From positions 16,780,360 to 16,844,359 of the forward strand of contig JAPFBE010000003.1 in the NCBI GenBank assembly GCA_034336665.1: a stretch of DNA of 64,000 nt, read 5' to 3'. A program made the translations under genes and the position numbers. The notes below the pieces were generated by a model. That model made no database searches. It saw nothing but the letters and a program-made list of their open reading frames with translations, and was not told the origin of the DNA. This document shows positions 48,626 through 61,800 of the stretch, piece by piece (the first letter of the stretch is position 1; every line of letters begins with the position of its first letter). The DNA comes from Luscinia megarhynchos. Lineage: Eukaryota > Chordata > Aves > Passeriformes > Turdidae.

Positions 48626-48904
48626 GTAGAAACTCTCCTCAGTGTTTCATTGGCAGGTCCTTTAGATTGGATATCAGCCCTTATTGCTGAGTTCCTGGAG
48701 AGAGGGCAGCTTGGGACTGACACTTTGGACTTGATTTTCATGCTTGATAGGGGACTGGCACCAAAAGAAACCAACATCAGCTCTGAAAATAACTCACTTG
48801 AACACATTTCCACCATTCCTTGGCTTCTAGTAAAGCTGCAGTTTTGGGCTCCATCTTCAGCACCAGAAAATTGGCATAACCAAAATCAGTGCAGTGAATC
48901 CTAG
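48626..48904 (+). other. Open frame upstream of an A tract, unknown status
   Basis: An open frame without a clear ATG start runs from just after the TAG at 48623-48625 to the TAG ending at 48904. The predicted peptide has a plausible hydrophobic and acidic mix (a Leu-Asp-Trp-Ile-Ser start and an Asp-Leu-Ile-Phe-Met-Leu-Asp stretch), but no family I can name. An ATAAAA lies at about 48924-48929, and a 20-A run begins at 48937. The order resembles the tail of a retrocopy, yet retrocopies are rare in birds because CR1 does not need poly(A). Chance is the more likely explanation. Confidence 0.12.
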
Positions 48905-48936
48905 GATATCTCTTACTATATACATAAAATGCAAGT

Positions 48937-48956
48937 AAAAAAAAAAAAAAAAAAAA
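48937..48956 (+). repeat. A20 homopolymer run
   Basis: Twenty consecutive adenines at the left edge of an A-rich stretch that reaches about 49020. It could be a simple repeat or a remnant poly(A) tail; see the neighbouring open frame. Confidence 0.95.
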
Positions 48957-51477
48957 GAAATATTTAAACAAAATAGTAAATAAAATGGTGAAAAAATCTA
49001 CATGTCCAAAATAAAATTAAATGCATCATGTCAGGGCTGAGCAGCAATTATCTGCAACCATATTTAATTAGGTGGTTCAAACAGCAGACAAAACTTTCAA
49101 TAGTCTCACTCATATGAAAGCAAGAAACTTTAGTTGTCCAGGAAGCAGCTAAGGACAAGCTCATCCTCGAGAAAGAGCCTCTAAAGCCAATGATCTAATT
49201 TGGTGATAAGTTCTGCTCCGTCTTTAATGCAAGGACAGAGTGGAAAGCCTGTTTATGACTTTGATATCTGTCTCAGAGTTTTAAAGATCTCAGCCAAATT
49301 TCCTTGCTCTCTAGCCATTAAAATAATTATTTTTGCATTTTCCTTGTATTATTTCTCTTGCCCTCGGAGCTCCACTGGGAATGGCAGGGAACTGGAGAGT
49401 GGGGAAAAGTGAGCAGGCACATTTTGTGTGATATAACAGCACAAGGAAGACAGCTCTTGTCCCTGTCCTAAGTGTATGCACACAGGGTTCAAAAGCCATA
49501 GCATGACAGCTATTTCAGCATCCTTTAAAACATAGATTGAAATTATTGGGATGATCCCTCTGTATAAGAAGTTTACAACCTACCTTGCCACTCTTTCATT
49601 GGAAATCAGAGATAAGAAGGTTTTAGTGGATTCACAAGCAGTTCAGAGAGATTTTTCTTGCTTGCAATATGCCATAGTTTATAATACTTCAACTTTTAAA
49701 AATATTTTAACTTAGTCTAGATTTCTATCAGCTTCTCCTATGTACACTGTTTATTCTTGTGAAGAATTTGATTTTAATGCTACGTGAGACTAGTCCATTG
49801 AATGTTTATTCAACTTTACAGAATTAATCAACTCAATAATTTTCTACAGTAGTTAGGTTTGCAATTTGTTTAGGCATTTTTGATTGTCTAGGTAGGCAGA
49901 TGGATGTTTCTGTCTTATGACAGTGGTGAAATGGCTAGATATGTTATGTTTCAATAGGAAACATTGTTCTGTTGTCCTTTAAAAAAATAGTAAAAAAAGT
50001 TGTGCAAAGTAAGGACTAACTCTGCTTCATTGCTAAGTATGTGGTATATCATTCATCTTAGTGGAATGGAATGACAGGTGTGTTTTAAATGTGCCTGTTT
50101 ATTGACAGCATTTTTTTACTACCATGTGCATTAGTGCTAATATGTTTCTTTTCTGGTAGTCTGTCCAGTTAATTCTCACTTCAATAGTGATAGTGCAAAG
50201 TGAAAATGCACCCAAAACCCTTTGCAAGAGGATGGGATGGCTCAGAGTTAATTTCATTTAGGAAGTAGTTTTTTCATCCCCTGTGGAGAATCAGACTTTT
50301 TTTTTTTTTTAATATGTGGGATTTTACTTGTAGTATTGGATAAAGCTCTCAATATTATCAGTTACCCAGCTGGAGAAGATGCAATGGGCTGTATCTTTAT
50401 GTGAAACCAAAATAGCACACAGGTGTGACAATGTCCTTCAGTTTGATTTGGACTGTAACCTGTCGTTTAGAAAAAAACAATCAAACAAAATCTTTCCAAC
50501 ATGTAAATAACAAATTCTTAAAATATTTTCCATTAAATTATAGTAGCACATCCTGTTTGATGGACACAGCTCTAACGGCCACTGCCAATACAAATAGAGT
50601 ATCCTAGGCACATACCTACTAAATTCAGCATTCTTTTCCTTCTGTTTAAGACGGGTAAAAATCCCAAAGCAAAACAAAACATCTCTAGTTAGCATTGAAA
50701 TGAAGTTGAAGAGCTGTCAGAGGTTTGGCAAATGTCTGAGGATAAAGAGTAGTTCTAGATATTCTGGCCTAGATTCATCAGAGCACATCCTTTTGCACAA
50801 AGTATGGCTTAGACTGGGGAAAGGCAGGTGTTGGTGGGTCTTCAGATATCTAAAGACTTGGATAGGGAGCCAGTGCTTTAAATTCTATTCAGTTCCTGCA
50901 AAGATGCAGGCAGCCAGTCTCCTTCTCAAAGATCCACACCCACTTCAGCTTGTGTCAATGGGCAGTCACTTTCCACACATTTCTGAAATTCATTTGGATC
51001 ATTCTCAGCCTTTTTAAGCACTACCATTCTTAATAAAATAGCCACTTAAATGCCCAGTTAGGCATGCTTAAAAGCCACCTATCCACGAGTCACTGTTTTA
51101 CCAGCTGTTCCTGTAATAAGGTAGATCTTAGTGCACTTATACTTCAGAAATTACTGTGGTTTGTGCAATTAGCTCATTCTATTTTTGTGTCTAAACCTCC
51201 TCTCCTCTCTGGTCTTCAGGGAGTTGAGCTCAATTTATCAGCAAAGAGGTTCAGTCACCACGAGATCACCTGCTTTCTGCAGCTGATGAATGCCTATCTC
51301 AGTCCCACAGAGACCACTGACCTTATGCCTTGTTTCTTTCTCCCTCATCTAACTCTGCTCTGCTGGAATAACTGCTCTTTTCCTCTCAAAATGTTCAATG
51401 GATTAATACAATTATGTGAAACGCCAGCAATTGTGCTTTGCCCAGACTGAGCTTCCAAATTTCTTATATTGCAAGAG
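48957..51477. other. Unassigned non-coding DNA
   Basis: AT-rich, with no gene or repeat recognised. A 14-T run lies at 50297-50310. A 128-codon frame at 51064-51450 has no domain and lies opposite shorter frames. Confidence 0.5.
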
Positions 51478-51555
51478 AATCCAACCCAAAGCCCTAACCA
51501 ACCAACAAACCACGACACAAACCAAACCAAAAGACAACAAAAAAAAACACCCAAG
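51478..51555 (+). repeat. A/C-rich low-complexity tract
   Basis: The plus strand is dominated by A and C with loose CCAAACC and ACCAACAAAC units and an A9 run near 51539. It is low-complexity DNA without a fixed repeat unit. The minus strand gives a Trp/Val/Gly-rich nonsense frame. Confidence 0.75.
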
Positions 51556-54500
51556 ACAAGATTTCTGGGCACATCAGCTGTTCAAAGTGCAACAGTTAAG
51601 CAATAAAAGACATTGCATCTTCCACTCCACTTGCTGTCTTTTGCCTTTACACTGTTCTGAAAACAGCAAATTCCAAGCCCTGTGTTACATGCTGTACACC
51701 TCTTTACCTGAACTTCTGTTTTGAGCCCAATTTCACTTAGACTTTTAGTTTGTTGGAAACATTGAAAACTTATTACTAGCTTTGTTAAGAGTATATCTTG
51801 AGCTTTTTATTAAGAGCATGTCTTTCCTTTTACCTGGTGCATGCTTACTATGATATAGCACTTTCCAGTTCCTGTGACAGATATTCACCATTCATACCAT
51901 TATGCTCTTTGAGGAAGGGTATTTTCTCCTCCTTTTTCTTGTTTTCCTTTTCTCCATAGAAATTTTACCTTCCAATCTTTCAAAAGCTATTTTGCAGGTG
52001 CTGGGCTAATCATATGTGATATGAACACAGTTTCTGCTTTTAATTTCTGGTGCTTTTCTGGAACTATTTAGCTGTATCATAACGGGGTTCACTGTTTCAT
52101 TCCCGTTTTGCTGAACTGATGCAAGTCCTTGCATTGACTCAGAGCACCTTTTATATGAAAAATATGAGTGTCACAAACACATACACAACTACTGCACGTA
52201 GAAATTAAAGAGCTGGGTGAGACAAGTAAACAGGAAGGCTTGCACCTAGTAATTTTTCAGAGCCCTGCAAATGACTGCATCTGAACTGTGCTGCTGCATT
52301 ATAATGATCAATCTTCTATGACAGGTGCCTCGGTAAAAAAAGTCTAAACTTATATAAAATTTTACCAGCAGAATAAGGTAAAGATTTGGCTTCTCAGTTT
52401 TGATCTGTAAGATCCCAAACCAGGATCATTTCCTGGCAGTGCTGCAGTGGCCCCTGCACCCAGTCATGGGCTGGAGTGAGCAGGTAGAAGCTGCTCTCAG
52501 GAGTGGGGTGACTAAAAGGCAAGATCAGGAAAGAGACACCCACACTTTTCTTCATGGCTGAATGCAGAGGGAAAACCACAACCTATGTGATTATGGCCCA
52601 CAACTCTTTTGTGTTGCTTCTGACTCACCCATGTATTGGCAACCAGGGAAAAACAGCCACTGCAATTTTATTTCAGATATAGATTATTCTTCTTGCTGTC
52701 AGTGGCATAATACCAAGACAAAAAGGAATTTTTAGGGAATCAATATTTTTGTGGGAGTTTGAAATACAGGTCCATAATGATGAGGGCATAATAGTGACTG
52801 CTGCTGAAGTTGTGGTGGAGGGCTGATTTCTGGTTATTCCTTAGACCTTAAAAACAAAATGGACAGAGAACAAAATGGGAACAGAAGTTCTTGTTAGGAC
52901 TTTGATTTTTCTGCAAGTTAGTAATTACTGCATTCATTCTTTGTAGAAAAGAGGGAGAAGATTTTCTGACCAACTAAAGTTAGCAAGAATTTTTTTACTG
53001 ACTCCAGCAAAATCAGCATCAGGACCTCTGTGCATCTTCACCATGCAGTGTGAGCTGGGCTATATCCAGTACTCCTCATCCTAGACCACATGATATCATA
53101 GATGATTTCATCAGGAGAGTATTAAAGGAATTATAGTTTTTGCTTCCTATGACTTCAGTCCCTTTTCTTCACACACAAAAGCTTATTTCCACACAGTCAC
53201 TTCCAGATTGGAGTTCCTGGCTACAACCATACCTAATGCTCTCAACATCTCCATATTTCTGAAATGAAGATATTCTTAGTTCATCTGCATCATAAAATCA
53301 CCTGCTACAGACTCTACTTCCCTATCTGTAGCATTTAATACTTACATTGCAGAGAGATAGGGTTAGCAAGGAAAACCAGCAGTGCTCTAATTCAGTGCCA
53401 GTGATATGCTGGAAAGCACCTGAAAGCTTTAAACCACCAGAAAGAAAATCCTCTTGCACTTTAATCTTTAGGCTGTAGTTCTGCAGACAGACAAAAGAGG
53501 TGTATAAACACCCTGACTATTTGAGCAACTAGGGATGTATCACCTTAGCAGTATTAAAGAGTTAGTTAATCTCTTTTTTAAAAGGCATGTATATTTAAGA
53601 AGGGAATGTTCAGTGGAAATAAACACTGGTCTCCCTGTGCTCCTTGCCAATTGTGTAAGTTATGTAGCACCATCTATACCAAAGGTCTGAAGTACATGGG
53701 CATTAATGAACGCACAGTGGAGTTTTACACTAATTAATTTATCTTGTCAGATTGTGACAAATTACTTTCCAATAAAATTTGCCAAATCACAACCCCTGAT
53801 CAGCCACCAGACAGCAATTAACAAGATGCTTCAATGGTTTTACTGTAATTCCTCACTGCAACTCCAAAGGAAAGCCTGGAGTATGAGAATACACCAGCAA
53901 AACTAGAAGAAAAATGGACTTGAAAACAGTTAGGAATATCTGAACAATTAAAAAAAATCTTAAAGAAAATTAGAAAAAAATTGTAAAATATCTTTCTTTT
54001 CAAGCAATGACGATACTGATGCAAGGAAGAAATAAAACAGTAGATCTGCCAAATGGATTTGGAACTTCAAACACTGAAGATAGAAATAAAAAAGAAATGT
54101 GTCGTTTTTCACTGCCTACTTTATCACCTGTTTCCTTTACTTAGGGACACTAAGAAATGACAAGTGTTACTTGCCAGAATTCTTTCTGGCAATAGCTTTC
54201 ATGTAAATGTAAAATATTTTCTGTCTCATTATTTTCCTTCCAGGACTCCTGATCTGGAAAGCTGGTGACATTAATCTCATGCTTTTTCTGGAACGATATT
54301 CTTGGAGGATGAAATATGATTATTCTGAAGATTTAGGACCATGCAACTCTGCCTTAATTTTCATTTCCTTATCCCATTTTCCACTCTTCACACTATTTTC
54401 CTCTTTTGTGTACAATGCCTTTTTTATCTCCTGAAGAAAATCTGCAGCTTATTTTCCAGGGAAGCACAAAAGATTTGCCTTCTATCAGCTTCTGGCAGAG

Positions 54501-55845
54501 AGCAGAGAGAACTGATCTGCAGAAGCTGCTGTTGACCTTGCACATCCAAATAACACACAGCTCAGTAACCATAGGGAGCTCATCACAATGCTGGCACAGA
54601 AATCAGTATTTTAAATTTAAAGATTGATAAGATGTCAAAACATGTATTAAGATATGAGCCTCCAAGGCTGCCTGCACTGATGAAATTCAGCATCAGCCTG
54701 ATATTCTACAGTATCCTACAGGTAATACAAAGACAAAGAGTAAAGCAAGATATTATCACAAATGCTTTGAGCACAAACCACTCACACTAATGAGAATAAT
54801 TATCCTGCATCATCTACATTTTATTTGATGAGAGGTAGAAGGAAGCTGTAGTTGAGAAGAAACTTATTTTTTCCCCTTTTAATTAAAACATCCCCCCAGA
54901 GACAATTACATGTACTGTGTCAGAGTAATAATATTAGCTCAAACCAGAGTTATCTCAGTCTTTAGAGCCTGTTACTTTACACTGTGCCGCTACTGATGTG
55001 ATCTCAGTTGTTTACAGGATGTGATGACAGGCAAGCTTCTTGTCTTCCAAAAAATCAGAAGGAGTTGCCCAGGGATGTTATTATTCTAGGACGCCTTTAT
55101 GACTATGCTCAACTTCCAGCCTCCTTTGGGTTTAAAAATGACCTCAAAATACAAAACATATTCAAGATAGGCAAAAACACAAGCATGCCTTCCCTGAGAC
55201 CTAAAATGATAGAGCGGGGAAAATTTTCAGTTTGCCTGAATAAAAGGTGGGTTATGCCCAGATCTTTTGAGAGGGTGACATGATCATGGGAAGGTGTCTC
55301 CAGCTGTGTGCCAAATCTCATTCTCTTGCTGGGCCCACGTTGTCACTCTGGGTTGGATGTGCTGATGTGTGAGTGCCTGTGAAATGCACCCACAGCCACA
55401 CCTCTGCAGCTTGGCACCTTTCAAATGTGTGCAGGGAGCTTGGGGCTGCCTGACTGGTGAGCTGCTGGTTCATCTGCACTGAGCTGTGCTGCCTCTTGTG
55501 GGCTCCAGACATTTCTAAAGGGATGTGCTCAGGAGACAGCTCCTGCACTGAGCACTGCCAGAGTGCCCACAACACGAAAAGACATGTGAAAAAGAGCTTT
55601 TAAGAGTGTGAACATTGAAACTATTATACTCTGAATAACCTAAAGGACTTCTTTTTCAGAGACCAAGAGCATCTGCCAAATGAGCTTCAACACATGAGGT
55701 TTCATCCTGACAGGCTTTTGCATGTTTATGTAGTATAAAGATAGATATTTATTCACTGGCCATGCTTTTCCACTTGTTTTAGTTTCAGATATGGAAAAAA
55801 ATATTTTGTAATGAGATAGCACTATGGTTGCCCTTGAAAGATTAT

Positions 55846-55846
<1 letters not shown>
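51556..55846. other. Unassigned non-coding DNA
   Basis: No gene or interspersed repeat was recognised. The stretch is mostly AT-rich (for example 53880-54120). Frames up to about 90 codons occur but overlap others and have no domains. Confidence 0.5.

Positions 55847-55942
<96 letters not shown>
55847..55942 (+). repeat. (TATC)24 tetranucleotide microsatellite
   Basis: Twenty-four perfect TATC units without interruption. The two long plus-strand frames across it (Ile-Tyr-Leu-Ser repeats) are artefacts. A tract of this length and purity is expected to mutate quickly in copy number. Confidence 0.99.
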
Positions 55943-58593
55943 CACGCATGTGTGGTTATCATACAGAACTGACACGTCCAGAAAACTTTTATTGCCTTTT
56001 ATTTTCTATCCCTAAATTAAGAGTTTGAAACAGTGGATGCCTGTGATTGCTTTTACCATCTGACAGACTTACATACACACTGTGTCTGTAATTTTTCTGT
56101 GACTTAAAGTACCCAGAGGCTTTCCCTGTGCCAAAGTACAGTCCTTCCTAGTTCTTCCTAAGTACACAGCAACAGCATATAGGTATGGGTGAACTAAAGG
56201 AGAACAGGATAAGAAAATAATTTAGGAAGGTGCAGACTCCCATTCTCATTTTCCTGAAGTGTTAAGGCATCTCATGTGATGTGTCAATGTTATCAGCAAC
56301 ACAGTGGACACAGTCTGCTCTGAAAGGTGTTCTTAATTTGCTTCCAGTTTTCCTGGCACAATTTTTTCAGCCAGACAGTAGGCTCCATGTTTTGCAGCTA
56401 CTTACTAAATAGCTCAGAACATCTAGAGCAGAGAGCATCAGAGCACAGAGCATCCCTGGCAGTCTCAGGTGGCTCATTGTGTTTTCTTCTCTGGTGACCC
56501 CAGCAGCAGCCCCTTGCAGGCTCCTGCAGGCTGAGGGTAAATGCTGCAATGGCTCCACACATCCATGGTGGGAGATGCCCCTCCTGAGCAGGGGAGGGCT
56601 GCTCAGCTCTGGCACAGTGGCCCTGGGCTGACACCGTGCCATGGGGCTCTCACAGCTGGAGAGGGGGATACTTCCTCCTCTTTCCAAGGTGATGGAGGGA
56701 GGGAAGAGAAACTAGACCCACAAAATTACTTCATGTGTTTGAAATCCCTTTTGTTCCTGGTCACCTTTCTTTTCAGCCATGCTTCTAAATAGACTTAATG
56801 ATGATGCCCAGCGTGCCAAAGGAAAAGATCTGTTGCAAAAAAAAGAAGAAAATAATCATCTAAAGGCTGAATCAAAAGAAGATAAAAATGTGTTAACAAC
56901 ACAATTGTTAGAAAAAAATAATATTTTCTCTCCCAAAAGTACTGCCAGTCTGTTTTACTTATGAAACACAGTCCACTACCCTATGGCAGCTGATACAGCT
57001 TATCTCCAAGATGCCAGAGCCTGTCAGTTATTTTCCAATCTGGGTTATGTACAGCAGTATGTCATGGCACCAAAAATAATCTGAAAACTTCCAGTCATCA
57101 ACAAAGCATTTCAGACGTTGCTTAAGCTGGCAGTGACTGCAAATAATAATTTATCAGGTTATCTCTTTTTCAGGCATGAGCAAGTCTATGAAATGAAATG
57201 TAAATTGAGTGTGTTCAAAGCATTGTCCAAGGAATCTAACACACACAGCTGTTCTCTGTAAGAGTTTTAGATCTTTGCTGCTTTCTACACAAAGTGAGAT
57301 AGAGTCAAATCCAGCCCAGGGGATAGTCCCCACTCAAGCAGGAAAGGGGAGCAGAGGCCATCCAGAGAGCCCTGCCAAGCTGCACACCTCATCTCATGGG
57401 CATGGAGCCTCTGCTGCCTCTGTGGAATAAATGGGCTGATGTGAGACACCTCAGTCAGAGACAGGGCTGCTGCAGGTGGGGAAGAGTCACAGAGAGCAGG
57501 GCAGAGCAGCATTCTGTGGGTTACAGCCAGGGCCAGCAGCCCAGATGGACAGACATTCCAACTGATAGGGGTCTCAGGAGGTCTCCACCTGCGAGGCTTC
57601 AGAAGGGATTTGTACCGGGGGGAAATCAAGGGTGTTGTCACAGTATCACATAACAAGCTGAGCTGGGAATAAAGCAGCTGCTTGGATGTCTGTGCAGTGC
57701 CAGCCTGGAAACAACATTCACTCAAGGAGTAGACATGCATGAACTGACCAGCTCTGCTGACATCCAATCTCACAGCCTATCCACAGGGCATCCTTCCATG
57801 TAAACATAATGAAATGAAAGATCTGCTGCTGAGAAAATATGCCCATAAACTTACTTTGGTCTAAAGTTAAAGTACTTGTGAGAAATTGCTGTCTGGGGTC
57901 CCAGCATAAATGCTATCAGTGTACTGTGAGCCAACACTGAGAAAGTTATTCTGTCATAATCTCAGAGAAAAGAAAATACATAAGAAATGTGCTTTAGTGA
58001 TATGCCTTACAAACAAGCAGTGAGAAAGATCTCATGTAGGTTTCCTGGAATACCTGCTAAACGAGTCGTCAAAGGCTAAGAGTTCACAGAGCACTTGTTC
58101 TATTGAGTGTTAATGTCCCTAAAACTCCCTAAAAGCAGATAATTAACAAGTGATACATCACTTGCCATTTTTTATCCAACTGCACAATAGACATTACAGT
58201 TGCTTTAGTAAATGAACTGAGAATTTCACTTAAGCAGAACTTGTTTACGCATGTTTGTGCTCTCCATTCATTTTTAAGAGACTCTTGCAACATCCCTGGT
58301 GCACCTGTGACTGCCCTCCATCCCCTGCAAAAAAGACTCACAGAAGTTCCTTAGAGATCCTGGGTTGAGACAGCAAGGTCAGGATACTGGGAGCAAAAGC
58401 TTAGAGCCAATCTAAACTGGTAACTGCATTATCATATCTTGCACTTGTTTCAGTGAGGTCATCAAATGAGATGGAGATCTTCTAAAGAAAAAAATTTCAC
58501 TGGTGGCAAGAGGACAATTTTAAAAAAAGGAAAAGAGAGAGAGACACAGTAAGTATACCTAGTAAGTAAAGGGAGAAAAAAGAAAATCTGTGT
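55943..58593. other. Unassigned non-coding DNA
   Basis: No gene or mobile element was recognised. The GC-richer parts at 56360-56700 and 57290-57680 give frames on both strands (162 codons on the minus strand at 57285-57773, opposed by plus-strand frames) with no domain or motif. Confidence 0.5.
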
Positions 58594-58896
58594 TCAGTGT
58601 TGTTTTTGACTGAGGTTTTTGGTGGAGGTACCAGATCTGCTTTCCAATGTGAGTTCTGCTTTGGAATTCACTACTGGATCTTGAGCATTTTCGTTAACAG
58701 TGTGGGCCTCCAACAATCCTTTTCTGAGTTCTGTGACCATGACAGCATTGCAGCTTAAAGCATAAAATCTCTTTGTTGTGTTATTTTGGCAGAAAAATGC
58801 AGACTTTGCACAACCATGAAATTCAACTGGTGTGATATCTTTGGGCATTCCTTTGCCTTTCAGCACACAAAGACCTTTTATTCGGATACGTGTCAT
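58594..58896 (-). other. Coding-like 100-codon open frame, unidentified
   Basis: On the minus strand an ATG at 58896-58894 opens a frame that closes with TGA at 58594. An in-frame TAA lies four codons upstream, so the start is well defined. By my hand count, purines occupy 66 of 100 first codon positions against about 49 third positions, a bias seen in real genes and uncommon in chance frames. The product is basic at its N-terminus (Arg-Ile-Arg-Ile-Lys-Gly, then Lys-Gly-Lys-Gly) and Lys/Ser/Gln-rich at its end. It has four cysteines in the first half and no signal peptide, membrane segment or domain I can name. The sequence upstream of the ATG is not pyrimidine-rich, so no splice acceptor is evident, and the ATG context is weak. 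It may be a single-exon gene, an exon or retrocopy remnant, or chance. Confidence 0.25.
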
Positions 58897-61800
58897 TAGC
58901 TGCTCTTATGCCTTTTCTCCCCTTTATGTGACTGTATTTATAAATATATTTCTATATATTTCCTCCTGTTTCCACAGTCATTACTTGGCTCATTTCACAA
59001 ATATAAATCTATAAGTTTTGCTCAACAAAAATATTTGAAATGTGGCTCTGGTTAGTATGTATCTGTTTTCTGGTGTGCATTGGTTATATTTTGGGTGCTG
59101 CTAGATGGACGTGATGAGATGAGCACTCATCACCCAGCTGATGATATCTGCTTCTGGCTGAGCCAGCACTGTTGCTGGCAGGAGCACTTGAAGTTAATTT
59201 TACAAGTGCCAGAGTAGTGCCAGTGGGTTTGAAAGCAGCTTGAGCAGAGTGAAATCCAGGAAGCAGTGGGTCTTACAGAGTGTAAGATGAGAGACCCTGG
59301 GCTTAGCATCAAGTCCTGTTGCATTTGTTGGACCAACCAGTGCCACTGAGTGAGAGCAGATGACCCAAGTGAGATCTCTTCTGTAGGCACTCAGCAGAGA
59401 GCATCTGTCCCTCTGCCTCTGTCTGCAGGAGTGAGGAGCAGCACCTCCATCTGAGTGTTCCTCAGCAGGCTCCCAGGGAGCAGCCTGAAATCTGATCATC
59501 CCTTCCTGGTGCTCTGTTTGCTTCTTCACCAGACCTTCCACTACTGCTGCACCAGTGCTCACAGCCATGGGGACTCACATTGCATGGCCAGAAATGTGTG
59601 TGCCAGCCACCCCCTGACGTGGGGACAGTGTCTCCCTGTGACATGCTGCTCAGGCTCTGCACTTCTCCCTGTCCCCTGTGCCTCCAGGCTCTCCTGCTCA
59701 GGCCAGTCTGTCTCCCTGCTGCTGTCTGCACCTGGCTGTGGAGATGAGGGCAAGACCAGGGCACATGAATAGCTGCTCTGCAAAACCCCAATACTCTACT
59801 GGTCCATTTTTTTCACCTATTTGCAGAGAGATATTTTAAAAATATATAGCAAAACAACAGAGAAAGAAACAAAAAAAAGGTGATGAGATAATGAAATTGT
59901 TTAGCATAAAACCAAATTTAAACTTATAGCTACAGGTTAGGCAAGCAGCTCTAGCAGGTCTGACCAGGGGATTTTGCTGAGGAAAGAATGATGGATCCTG
60001 TACACTGGCTGGCTTTATGTGGCTCTGAGGAAGTGCTTGCTTTCTTGTCTTCTTTTTTGGTGCATCTGTGAAACAATCAACTCCTAATGGCTGTGTTTCT
60101 GCTCTGCACACCCTCACTGACAGCCAGCTGCCTTTTGCAGTGCCCTCTTTGTAAATGTGGAGTAAAACCTCATTTTATATTTGTCATTCACATCTGGAAG
60201 GTCTCCAAGGTCTGTTGCCATTTTAGTGTGAGGTCCACCTGATCTCTGCAGTAATATTTTACTTCTTTGTAGATGGAAAACCTGATTGCATTCAGTTGTC
60301 TGCCTGGGTAAATAAAAATTTAGTGAAGCACCATGATTAGTGAATCCACCCTTTAGTGCAACTGCTTATTTTGTGGAAATGTGCAGAAATATCCTCTCCA
60401 GCCTTGACCACTCTTCCCCTTTTGCTTTGGCTGCTGAAGTGTTCCTGTGCTGTGACAAGTGCTCTGTGCCATAGCTTTCCATATATGATTTGGCTCCATC
60501 TCACTCTGAAAACTAGGAGAAATTTGACATTTCTTCAGTCAAAATTGTAAGCAATAATTTTATCTCAGAGTGGGAAAATTCAGATTTTCTCTCAGAATGG
60601 GAATGTGTTAAAACACACTTAAACCTGGTAGATCTGCAAGTATTTGGATTTCTGCAGCTTGCCAGAGTTCTGCAGGGTCTTTAGTAAAAAAAGTCATCAC
60701 TATTTATGTAGGAAATGTTTCTAATCTTCTTATTCTTGAGGTTTTTTGAAAGTATTTCTTTAAAACCTGACAAATTCTACCAAATAGCCCTTGCATGATC
60801 CATAATGTCGACAATGCCAGATTTAATAAAGCCAGCATGCTAAATGAGCCAAACCACAGAGCCTCAATATGAATGTTGTTGTTTATTGATATTGTTTAGT
60901 TCCAGTAAACTCCAGCCTGTTCCTGTAGTGAAAAGTTATGAGTCAGATCTTCTTTGATCAAAATCACCATAATGCATGGTAGCAAGATAATACATTGCAA
61001 CAAATGCTACCCATTGAAAGCAGAACTCTTCAGGAATGTTCTGTAGAGTACCATAAAATGAGTACAAAATGCAACAGGCAGAGCTGGATTCAGTGCTGGG
61101 TTTGCCTCAAGCTGTGCAAAGGTTCAGCTGCTTCAGACCTGTGGGTGATCACCACAAAAGGTCCATGGCAGTGCAGTGAGGCTGCAAACAGGCATTGCTG
61201 AGATGGAGAAACATCTTGAAGTGCTCCACTCCCTAGACTTTGATCTTCCACTAAAAGCCACCTCTCCTAACTGCTCCAGCCCACTCAGTCTCATTTTTTA
61301 CACTGGGCTTTTCAGTGTGTACCGGTGAGGAAGATTTTCCCCATTATCTGCTAAAGAATAATTGCACTTATTTAGACATGTTTTTTTCTAATGAAACACT
61401 GGGCTGATCTTCCAAAAGACATAGAGGCCTATATCTTTTTAGAATCAAAATGTATTTCTTAACAGTCTAGGAGTACTTTGGAGGCTTTATTGACAACTTT
61501 GCTGAAATGTAGCGGGTGATTTCTATCTCTCAAATCTCAGCTAAACCAGAAAAATCAGTCTCAGGGAGAAATGTTTCAGGTGTTGCAAGGTGCAAGTTTT
61601 AGGAGTGTTTTGGTCTCATACTGGCAATTTTCTCCCTGTTGTTTTAAGCTCACACTTTTCATCCTGTTGACTTGGGATGTTATATTTGAAGGTGAAGTAT
61701 AGATCAAATGAGGTAAGTTTAATGGTAGAATACTCTTCTCTTACCAACACATTGCTGGGGCTTGAGGCAATCTTGTGTTCAGCAGAGTGCTGGGTGAGAA

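Noticed and set aside
55824..56028. Plus-strand frames with Ile-Tyr-Leu-Ser repeats
   Set aside because: They are translations of the (TATC)24 microsatellite.
57285..57773. 162-codon minus-strand frame
   Set aside because: Plus-strand frames oppose it in a GC-richer patch. There is no domain, and the composition is rich in Leu, Ser and Pro as expected by chance.
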